Shown in pieces: positions 1 to 5,204 of a DNA stretch of 5,204 nucleotides. Source of the DNA: JBFJWU01 sp041623475 [NCBI: bacterium]. Lineage in GTDB: Bacteria; J088. Each line of letters begins with the position of its first letter. Position 1 is the stretch's first letter. A program made the translations under genes and the position numbers. The stretch is taken from the NCBI GenBank assembly GCA_041623475.1, contig JBFJWU010000259.1, positions 1-5,204 on the forward strand. The letters run 5' to 3'. The notes beneath the pieces are model-generated. The model did no database searches. It saw only the letters and a list, made by a program, of their open reading frames with translations, and was not told the DNA's origin.

Positions 1-809
1 CACTCGACCCCCAGGAAATTGCGGTCCATCCGTTCGGCCTGGAGCACCCAGCTGGACCCGGTCTGGTCAAACAACGCCCAGAAAACAGACACAAACACAA
101 AAACGATTCCCAGTCGCCCCAGCGCGGACAGACCCTCGCGGCTGAATGCATCAGCCAGGAAGTCCCTTCCACCTGCAGGTATATGGACAAACCTACGCCG
201 CCCCATCCAGAAAAATATGGTTGCCAGCAGCATCAACAAGCCGGGTGTGCCAAAGGCAACATGAGGTCCGAAGCGATCCAGCAACAGCGGCGTCAGGATT
301 GTTGACAGGAAGGCGCCAAAATTGATCGCGAAATAAAACCAGCCGTATACCTTGCCCAGAAAATGCTGATTCCGGGGACCAAACTGGTCGCCGACGTGGG
401 CTGAAACGCAGGGCTTAATGCCGCCTGAACCCAGCGCAATCAGCCCCAGGCCGATGGCCAGTCCGGTACGTGTCTCGTCGACGGCCAGGGCAAGGTGGCC
501 AAGACAGTAAACCAGTGACAGGCCCAGAATTGTCCTGTATTTCCCCAGAATGGCATCAGACAGCAACGCACCAAGTGCGGGGAAGAAATATACGGCAGAA
601 GAAAACGAATGGTACCACGTGCGCGCCTCGACTTCGGTCATCGGCGCCAATCCGCCGCCAGGATCCCGGAGATACTGGGTCATAAAAACCACCAGAATCG
701 CGCGCATTCCGTAATAACTGAAACGTTCGGCCGCTTCATTGGCAACAATGTAAGGAATTCCGGCCGGCATATCCGGGCGATCCCGCGGTACCGATTCATA
801 CAAACTCAT
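1..809 (-). CDS. POT/PTR2-family proton-dependent oligopeptide transporter, N-terminal part (C-terminus beyond left edge)
   Basis: An inner-membrane MFS-type carrier that would import di- and tripeptides with protons. The frame starts at ATG 809-807 and stays open to base 1, giving 269 residues, about half of a family member (through roughly TM7). Visible hallmarks: the proton-coupling motif [11 protein letters not shown] (residues 24-34, the ExxERFxYYG of TM1); a full match to PTR2 signature 1 at residues 80-104 ([15 protein letters not shown] and onward); the TM4 lysine in GSGGIKP (K132); the second signature [10 protein letters not shown] (158-167), which departs from the PROSITE pattern only at F164; and the TM7 motif [12 protein letters not shown] (243-254). 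His67 in the YHSF context aligns with the TM2 histidine of animal PEPT1. The start is fixed by AGGAG five bases upstream. It is divergent from the mod cluster. Family assignment is firm; substrate is inferred from the family. Confidence 0.95.
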   Translation of the reverse strand, partial: MSLYESVPRDRPDMPAGIPYIVANEAAERFSYYGMRAILVVFMTQYLRDPGGGLAPMTEVEARTWYHSFSSAVYFFPALGALLSDAILGKYRTILGLSLVYCLGHLALAVDETRTGLAIGLGLIALGSGGIKPCVSAHVGDQFGPRNQHFLGKVYGWFYFAINFGAFLSTILTPLLLDRFGPHVAFGTPGLLMLLATIFFWMGRRRFVHIPAGGRDFLADAFSREGLSALGRLGIVFVFVSVFWALFDQTGSSWVLQAERMDRNFLGVE

Positions 810-814
810 TGGAT

Positions 815-819
815 CTCCT
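815..819 (-). promoter_or_regulatory. Shine-Dalgarno site of the POT transporter
   Basis: Read on the minus strand this is AGGAG, with five bases before the ATG at 809-807. It is a near-ideal ribosome binding site and decides the start of the transporter. Confidence 0.8.
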
Positions 820-915
820 GCAAGTTTTCGACCCGCGGCGACGTTCGAGTGCAGACAGTCTACACCGGACGATCCGAAACCGAGCCTGAAATTCCGGAGC
901 GAATCGGCCATGATA

Positions 916-944
916 AGTCTATCGTCGTGCGACGCGTTAACCAA
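916..944 (-). promoter_or_regulatory. Weak candidate sigma70-type promoter for the POT transporter
   Basis: On the minus strand TTGGTT (944-939) and TAGACT (921-916) are separated by 17 bases. They match 3/6 and 4/6 of the consensus. Transcription would start near 909, leaving an untranslated leader of about 100 bases. An overlapping TATCAT (915-910, 5/6) is a better -10 by itself but has no -35 partner at a good distance. Such matches arise often by chance, so this is only a candidate. No convincing promoter for the rightward cluster was found in the same 149-base gap, although one would be expected there. Confidence 0.2.
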
Positions 945-946
945 CG

Positions 947-952
947 AAAGGA
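947..952 (+). promoter_or_regulatory. Shine-Dalgarno site of the small membrane protein
   Basis: AAAGGA lies six bases before the ATG at 959 and supports that start as the first gene of the rightward cluster. Confidence 0.7.
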
Positions 953-958
953 CCATCA

Positions 959-1417
959 ATGTTCTGGGCAAAACTTGCGCTTTTAGCGCTTCATATTTCT
1001 GCTGCTGCGATCCTGTTCGGTAATACGATCAGCATCATTGGCTCTTGCCGCCGGGCGCGCAATATCGATGACAGTGCATTTCGGCACGCAACGCTCGAGG
1101 CGCAGCGAGCTGGCAAAATTGCGTCGATCATGAGCATCCTGGTGCTGCTGACCGGTGTTGGCCTGATCTTTACCATTGGTGGTTTTGCGGCCGCACCGAA
1201 GAACTTTCATCTGGCGCTTGGCCTGATCCTGGTCGCAATCATATTCAGTTTCGCCTGGATGAAGCCAAACACCGACCGCCTGGTTGCCAGTGCCGCCGGT
1301 GATTCCGTTGATTCTGCGGCGGCCGATGCCGCGATGAAAAAACTGGCCATGGGCAGCGGAATCCTGCATACCTTGTGGCTTGGAATCCTGCTGCTGATGT
1401 ATATCCGCTACGGCTGA
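959..1417 (+). CDS. Small four-helix integral membrane protein, DUF2269/CopD-like
   Basis: A 152-residue hydrophobic protein with four predicted membrane segments at about residues 5-27, 53-75, 83-102 and 133-150. A basic, polar loop follows TM1 (SCRRAR, 29-34) and a polar Ala/Asp-rich stretch lies between TM3 and TM4 (about 103-130). The opening pattern [15 protein letters not shown] resembles the small DUF2269 membrane proteins and, more loosely, CopD and HemJ proteins, which share four-helix architectures. Histidines fall in or at membrane helices: His12 in TM1, His84 at the start of TM3 and His137 at the start of TM4. No enzymatic motif is visible and the function is unknown. It heads the cluster that continues into modABC, but has no known role in molybdate uptake. 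The start is supported by AAAGGA at 947-952. It is certainly a real gene; the family name is a tentative match from memory. Confidence 0.85.
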   Translation: MFWAKLALLALHISAAAILFGNTISIIGSCRRARNIDDSAFRHATLEAQRAGKIASIMSILVLLTGVGLIFTIGGFAAAPKNFHLALGLILVAIIFSFAWMKPNTDRLVASAAGDSVDSAAADAAMKKLAMGSGILHTLWLGILLLMYIRYG

Positions 1418-1452
1418 GCAAACCTGCATCCATACTGGCCCTACACCGGGTA

Positions 1453-2169
1453 TTGTTTCGTTTGCGGGTACCAGTTGCCGTTACCCTGGTGGCCCTGATC
1501 GGACTGCTTCCAGTCCCGGCCCTGGCGGGTACGCCAACGGTGCGGGTCGCGGTTGCCAGCAGCTTTTCTGGAACGCTGGCCGAAATCGCCAACAGCTTTT
1601 CTGCAGACAGTGGCATCCGGGTCGAGTCGGTCGTTGGATCAACCGGTGCCCTGTTCGCCCAGATCAAAAACGGTGCACCAGTTGATGTCTATCTGGCTGC
1701 TGACAATGTGCATCCGGTAAAACTGTGGCAGTCAACGGGCAAACGCCTGATGCCTCCGTTTATCTACGCGCAGGGCCGCCTGGTTCTGTGGGGTCGCCAA
1801 CTCGGCGATGTCGAAAATGGCAACGCATTACTGACCGGGCAACTGCAGAGCCTGGCAATCGCGGACCCGGCTGTTGCGCCTTACGGGGTCGCTGCATTGC
1901 AGGTATTTGACCGGGCCGACATTGGTCACCTGTACAGCGACAGCCTGATTTACGGAGGAAATGTTGCCCAGGCACTGCAGTTCGCGGCGATTGGCGGCGC
2001 ATCGGCTGCCCTGGTCTCGACATTCCAGTTACCCGGAAACGGCCATTCCTGGCTGGTTCCAGAACACCTGTATGATCCCGTCATCCAGCAGGGAATTGCG
2101 TTGAACGATCGGTCGGAAACACTGATGTTTGTAAAGTTCCTATTGGAAAACCCGGTGGGTGAACAATGA
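1453..2169 (+). CDS. modA: Molybdate ABC transporter periplasmic binding protein ModA (start uncertain)
   Basis: Periplasmic solute-binding protein that captures molybdate (perhaps tungstate) and delivers it to ModB. Numbered from TTG 1453, it has a basic n-region (FRLR), a hydrophobic core and a PALA cleavage site after about residue 25. Family motifs follow: VAVASSFSGTL (32-42), where Ser36-Ser37 align with the Thr-Asn ligand pair of Azotobacter ModA2; VGSTGALFAQIKNGAPVDVYLAAD (split here as VGSTG at 61-65 and APVDVYLAAD at 75-84); and DPAVAPYG (138-145), whose tyrosine is a known ligand position. The mature protein of about 213 residues is shorter than usual: it stops after FLLENPVGEQ and lacks the usual final segment ending in a GY.P-like motif. 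The start is unclear: TTG 1453 and TTG 1462 both give a standard signal peptide, while GTG 1375 would overlap the upstream gene by 43 bases; none has a strong ribosome site. The stop overlaps modB as ATGA. Confidence 0.93.
   Translation: MFRLRVPVAVTLVALIGLLPVPALAGTPTVRVAVASSFSGTLAEIANSFSADSGIRVESVVGSTGALFAQIKNGAPVDVYLAADNVHPVKLWQSTGKRLMPPFIYAQGRLVLWGRQLGDVENGNALLTGQLQSLAIADPAVAPYGVAALQVFDRADIGHLYSDSLIYGGNVAQALQFAAIGGASAALVSTFQLPGNGHSWLVPEHLYDPVIQQGIALNDRSETLMFVKFLLENPVGEQ
2166..2169 (+). other. modA-modB stop/start overlap (ATGA)
   Basis: The ATG of modB (2166-2168) overlaps the TGA of modA (2167-2169). This arrangement normally reflects one transcript with reinitiation by the terminating ribosome. 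Confidence 0.85.
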
Positions 2170-2852
2170 CACTGCTGTCTCCTGGCGACTGGCAGGCAAT
2201 TGGTGTCAGCCTGAGGCTGGCCGCCGTCACGACTGTGATGCTGCTTACAATAGGGATTCCTGTTGCCTGGTGGCTGTCACGTTCCCAATGGAAACTTAAA
2301 TTCCTGGTTGAAGCGCTGGTCGCGATGCCCCTGGTACTTCCACCGACCGTTCTGGGTTTCTACCTGCTGTTGCTGCTGGGACCCGACGGCTGGTTGGGTC
2401 AGGTCGGCCAGGCGACGCTGGGCCGGCCACTTGCATTTACATTCACTGGCCTTGTAATCGGATCAATCGCGTACTCAATACCATTTGTCGTCCAGCCCTT
2501 GCAGGTTGCATTCTCGGCGATCGACCAGCGCTATCTGGATGCGGCGGCAACCCTGGGTGCTGGACCATTTGATCGTTTTCGGACAATCGTCCTGCCAATG
2601 GCCAGGCCGGGACTGCTGACTGCGGCGACACTGGGGTTTGCCCATACAATCGGTGAATTCGGAGTTGTCCTGATGATTGGCGGCAGCATTCCCGGACAAA
2701 CACGGGTCGCATCGATCGCCGTCTTCCAGCACGTCGAATCCCTGCAAACCGTCAATGCGCACGCGTTGTCAGGTGTACTCCTTGTTCTGTCCTTTGGATT
2801 ACTGGCAACGGTATTCGCTATAAATCGGCGATTCTGGCTGGTGCACCGGTGA
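2166..2852 (+). CDS. modB: Molybdate ABC transporter permease ModB
   Basis: Inner-membrane channel subunit, working as a homodimer that docks ModA outside and ModC inside. At 228 residues it is close to the E. coli ModB length. Membrane segments are visible at about residues 14-37, 47-71 (with MPLVLPPTVLGFYLL), 91-112, 149-171 and 199-219. The cytoplasmic EAA loop that couples to the ATPase is at about 123-150: DAAATLGAGPFDRFRTIVLP (125-144). GEFG (163-166) is typical of the molybdate/sulfate permease group. The N-terminus LSPGDWQA is characteristic of ModB and confirms the ATG at 2166, which overlaps the modA stop by four bases; GGTGG at 2154-2158 may serve as ribosome site. The modC start overlaps its own stop. 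Nothing is missing or unusual. Confidence 0.96.
   Translation: MTLLSPGDWQAIGVSLRLAAVTTVMLLTIGIPVAWWLSRSQWKLKFLVEALVAMPLVLPPTVLGFYLLLLLGPDGWLGQVGQATLGRPLAFTFTGLVIGSIAYSIPFVVQPLQVAFSAIDQRYLDAAATLGAGPFDRFRTIVLPMARPGLLTAATLGFAHTIGEFGVVLMIGGSIPGQTRVASIAVFQHVESLQTVNAHALSGVLLVLSFGLLATVFAINRRFWLVHR
2849..2852 (+). other. modB-modC stop/start overlap (GTGA)
   Basis: The GTG start of modC (2849-2851) overlaps the TGA of modB (2850-2852). No strong ribosome site precedes it, so translation of modC probably depends on ribosomes finishing modB. Confidence 0.85.
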
Positions 2853-3901
2853 CGCTGGACATTCGGCTGCGGTCCGAGCGCGAAGGCTTTGCCCTCGATA
2901 TCAACCTGCCCCTGCCAGACCGCGGTGTCACTGCGTTATTCGGACCGTCGGGAAGCGGCAAGACGTCGGCCCTCAGGCAGATCGCCGGACTGGACCGCCA
3001 TCCGGGATCATTGGTCCGGCTCAAGGACTGTGAGTGGGATAATTCTGTCCGACCAGAGCAACGACAAGTGTCGTGCGTGTTCCAGGACCCGGCATTGTTC
3101 CCCCACTTGACCGTTGGCCAGAATATTGACTACGCAGTCCGGCGGTCCCGGCGACCGATCCAGGGGCTCGACAACCTACTGGAACTGCTGGGGGTCGCCT
3201 CGCTGATGGACCGGTTTCCCGGAACCTTGTCTGGCGGCGAACAACAACGCGTCGCCCTGGCCCGCGCATTGGCACGTGCGCCCGACATTTTGTTGCTTGA
3301 TGAACCGTTATCGGCCCTGGACGACGACGCCCGCCGACGGATCCTGCCCGTTCTGGACCGAACCGTCCAGACGTTGGAGATTCCCGTCATCTATGTCAGC
3401 CACCAGTTGGAGGATGTCGGCAGGATCTCGGACTCTCTGGTTTTGATGTCATCCGGAAAAGTCCTGGGACACGGTCTCGTAAATGACCTGATGACTGACC
3501 TGACTCTGCCTCTGTCACACCGTCCGGATGCACAATCTGTCATTTACGGAACGGTCAGCCGGACCGACCCGGAATGGAACCTTACCGAAGTCCTCTGCAA
3601 CGACCAGACGTTCCTTGTTCCCGGCACCGACATCCCATCCGGTAACCGGGTTCGTCTGCGAATTCGCGCAACAGATGTCAGCGTTTCGCTGACGCCGCCT
3701 GCTGCCAGCAGTATTTTGAATGTGGTCCCTGGAACAGTAATTGATTTGCGGCAATTGGATGACGCACGAATCGATGTCAAGCTGGATGCAGCTGGCTCCA
3801 GCCTCCTGGCCCGAATAACCCGAAGATCGGCGCAGGCACTCGCGCTGGAACCCGGACGAGCCGTTTGCGTCCAGGTCAAAAGTGCGGCCGTAGTCGCGTA
3901 G
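2849..3901 (+). CDS. modC: Molybdate ABC transporter ATP-binding protein ModC
   Basis: Cytoplasmic ATPase that powers molybdate import through ModB. The 350 residues match the usual ModC length and two-domain layout. ATPase domain: Walker A GPSGSGKT (32-39), Q-loop VFQDPALFPHLTV (77-89, the ModC-style LFPH), signature LSGGEQQRVALARAL (127-141), Walker B ILLLDEP (147-153), D-loop SALD (155-158) and switch His185. The C-terminal Mop/TOBE domain (about 286-349) carries SILNVVPGTV and LLARITRRSA, typical of the molybdate-binding fold; this domain usually mediates feedback by cytoplasmic oxyanion. The start is GTG at 2849, overlapping the modB stop as GTGA, which implies translational coupling. 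All catalytic residues are present. The Mop domain separates it from sulfate or general transporter ATPases; tungstate as substrate cannot be excluded. Confidence 0.96.
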   Translation: MTLDIRLRSEREGFALDINLPLPDRGVTALFGPSGSGKTSALRQIAGLDRHPGSLVRLKDCEWDNSVRPEQRQVSCVFQDPALFPHLTVGQNIDYAVRRSRRPIQGLDNLLELLGVASLMDRFPGTLSGGEQQRVALARALARAPDILLLDEPLSALDDDARRRILPVLDRTVQTLEIPVIYVSHQLEDVGRISDSLVLMSSGKVLGHGLVNDLMTDLTLPLSHRPDAQSVIYGTVSRTDPEWNLTEVLCNDQTFLVPGTDIPSGNRVRLRIRATDVSVSLTPPAASSILNVVPGTVIDLRQLDDARIDVKLDAAGSSLLARITRRSAQALALEPGRAVCVQVKSAAVVA

Positions 3902-3932
3902 ATCCGGTCGGAATTGCGGTATCCTGAACAGC

Positions 3933-5204
3933 ATGATTCGACGAATTCGCGACCGAAAACCAAAGTCCCTTCACCTCTTTTCGGCTCTGTTCCTGTCGCT
4001 GCTGATCGGTGGTTGCGGTAACAGTACCGGACCCGACAACCAGGACGTCTCGGCGGTATTTGGCAAGCGTGACGGGGTCCTGACGCCCTTCCCGTCAGAC
4101 CGGTACCTGGTTGCCGACAGTCAGTCCATCACTGGATTTCGCTTTGATTCCGCGGCTGTCGCAATTGAATCGGACCCTGTTTTCTGGCTGTATCGCGAAG
4201 CGATTGCCGGTGCCGATGACCTGGATGGATTTGGTACTGCCGCCCCCATTGTGATTCATTTTTCCGGGCCCCTTGACCTGTCCACATTGCCGGGCCAGTT
4301 TGACGACGCCGTCTCAATGGCGGATGCAAGTACTTTGGCAGAATCGCCAATCGCGTTGTTCCACGCCGGGACGGGCGAACGGCAGGAGTTCACCTGGGAA
4401 TATTTTCCACAAGATCACGTCCTGATGGTGACACCGACCCGGGCCCTGGCTGCGGCATCGCGATTTGTCGTTGTCGTAGACGACCGCCTGCGTTCGCGAC
4501 GGGGAGAACCCGTTTTGTCCCCAGTCGCATACAACAACTGGATAAACGGGAGCTCTGCACCTGCGTCAGCGGCCAGGAAGGCTCTGCAAACACACCTGCC
4601 AGATGTCACGCCGATCCTGGCTGACATATTCACGACGCAGAGTATCTGGCAGGAGTCCGTTGAGTTCCGCGACGACATTCTTGACAACTACGATCGGAAC
4701 GTCACCGGTATCACTGCAATCGCGTTAAATTCTGGACAATACCCGTCGGCCCGTCTGTATGAAGGCTGGTGGCGCCCCAATGACTATCGTGACAGTAACC
4801 GCCGAATAAAATCCGGCAACACTGGCACGGCCGACGGACCTTTTCCGTTTTACATTGGCGTGCCGGCGGCTGGGACACAGCCTGCGCCGATCGTGCTGGT
4901 GCAGCACGGGTTGAACGACAGCCGGGCCGTATTGTTCAAATTGCTGGAACAGTTGTCCAACCTGGGCCTGGCAACAGTTGCTATTGATGCCCCGGCGCAC
5001 GGTTACCGCCGGGATCTGGCCGATGACCTGCCCAACGAATTAGGCGTTCTTCGAGATGATTTTGGCCTGTGGCTGGAGCAAAAGAATTTTGACCTGGACA
5101 TGTATCGTATTCGCGACGTATTTCGCCAGACGGTCCTTGATCACCAGCAGATCATTCAGGCTTTGAAAAACACAGCTGCGGGCGATCTGGATTTTGACGC
5201 TGAC
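3933..5204 (+). CDS. Lipoprotein with Ig-like and alpha/beta-hydrolase (lipase-like) domains, C-terminus beyond right edge
   Basis: The frame opens at ATG 3933 and stays open to the last base (424 residues seen). A basic N-terminus (RRIRDRKPK) and hydrophobic stretch end in a lipobox, LLIGGC, with Cys28 as the lipidation site and Gly29 next, which by the enterobacterial rule would favour the outer membrane. Residues about 45-70 include DGVLTPFPSDRYLV, resembling the start of large secreted lipase-like lipoproteins. Residues about 104-195 fit a Big_5/SbsA-type Ig domain (PIVIHFSGPLDLSTL, then VLMVTPTRALAAASRFVVVV). From about 315 an alpha/beta-hydrolase fold begins: IVLVQHGLNDS (320-330, oxyanion HG) and VAIDAPAHG (349-357). 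The GxSxG serine should lie just past the window. Similarity to the VolA/Pla-1/cef lipase group is suggestive only; substrate unknown. No good ribosome site is seen, and no other ATG, GTG or TTG start is visible between modC and 3933. It lies 31 bases after modC. Confidence 0.85.
   Translation, partial: MIRRIRDRKPKSLHLFSALFLSLLIGGCGNSTGPDNQDVSAVFGKRDGVLTPFPSDRYLVADSQSITGFRFDSAAVAIESDPVFWLYREAIAGADDLDGFGTAAPIVIHFSGPLDLSTLPGQFDDAVSMADASTLAESPIALFHAGTGERQEFTWEYFPQDHVLMVTPTRALAAASRFVVVVDDRLRSRRGEPVLSPVAYNNWINGSSAPASAARKALQTHLPDVTPILADIFTTQSIWQESVEFRDDILDNYDRNVTGITAIALNSGQYPSARLYEGWWRPNDYRDSNRRIKSGNTGTADGPFPFYIGVPAAGTQPAPIVLVQHGLNDSRAVLFKLLEQLSNLGLATVAIDAPAHGYRRDLADDLPNELGVLRDDFGLWLEQKNFDLDMYRIRDVFRQTVLDHQQIIQALKNTAAGDLDFDAD

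Noticed and set aside
61-120. A-rich run near 80-104 resembling a slippage or frameshift site in the transporter
   Set aside because: Careful reading of the minus strand keeps the frame open through the TM7 motif FWALFDQ, so the gene is intact here.
470-986. Two plus-strand open frames (470-685 and 609-986)
   Set aside because: They lie opposite the POT transporter gene and across the divergent gap; their proteins are rich in Arg, His and Gln without any motif, as expected for antisense shadows.
983-1429. A 148-residue minus-strand open frame opposite the small membrane protein
   Set aside because: The plus-strand frame has a ribosome site and clear membrane helices; the antisense product is a low-hydrophobicity, Gln/Arg-rich shadow.
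1561-1603. Ten-base direct repeat AGCTTTTCTG at 1561-1570 and 1594-1603
   Set aside because: Both copies encode Ser-Phe-Ser in the same frame of modA, 11 codons apart, at positions expected for the family; it is a coding coincidence.
3902-3932. Possible terminator between modC and the lipoprotein gene
   Set aside because: No stem-loop with a T-run can be drawn in these 31 bases.
3515-3963. Two minus-strand open frames of about 139 residues over the end of modC
   Set aside because: They overlap the well-supported Mop domain of ModC and show no recognisable motif.

Overview
The window looks like ordinary bacterial chromosome, most likely from a Gammaproteobacterium or a close relative of moderately high GC. 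That placement is an inference from the style of the ModA, ModB and ModC proteins and from a lipoprotein hydrolase with a Gram-negative look; no marker gene is present. There are six protein genes, two of them cut by the window edges. I see no RNA gene, mobile element or CRISPR array.

Left part (1-809, minus strand): the N-terminal half of a proton-coupled oligopeptide transporter (POT/PTR2 family) reads off the left edge. A 149-base divergent gap (810-958) separates it from a rightward gene cluster.

Middle (959-3901, plus strand): a small four-helix membrane protein of DUF2269/CopD-like appearance is followed by modA, modB and modC, a complete molybdate (possibly also tungstate) ABC importer. 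modA-modB overlap as ATGA and modB-modC as GTGA, so the three are almost certainly co-transcribed and translationally coupled. ModA captures the oxyanion in the periplasm, ModB forms the inner-membrane channel, and ModC is the ATPase with a C-terminal Mop/TOBE domain that probably senses molybdate.

Right part (3933-5204, plus strand): 31 bases after modC begins a lipoprotein with a lipobox cysteine, a Big_5-like Ig domain and the start of an alpha/beta-hydrolase domain. It leaves the right edge before the expected catalytic serine. It may be the last gene of the same transcript, but no functional link to molybdate is visible.

Nothing here amounts to a clearly new system. The points most worth a second look are the histidine-bearing membrane protein ahead of modABC, the short C-terminus and unclear start of ModA, the animal-PEPT1-like motifs of the POT transporter, and the lipoprotein hydrolase beside modC.
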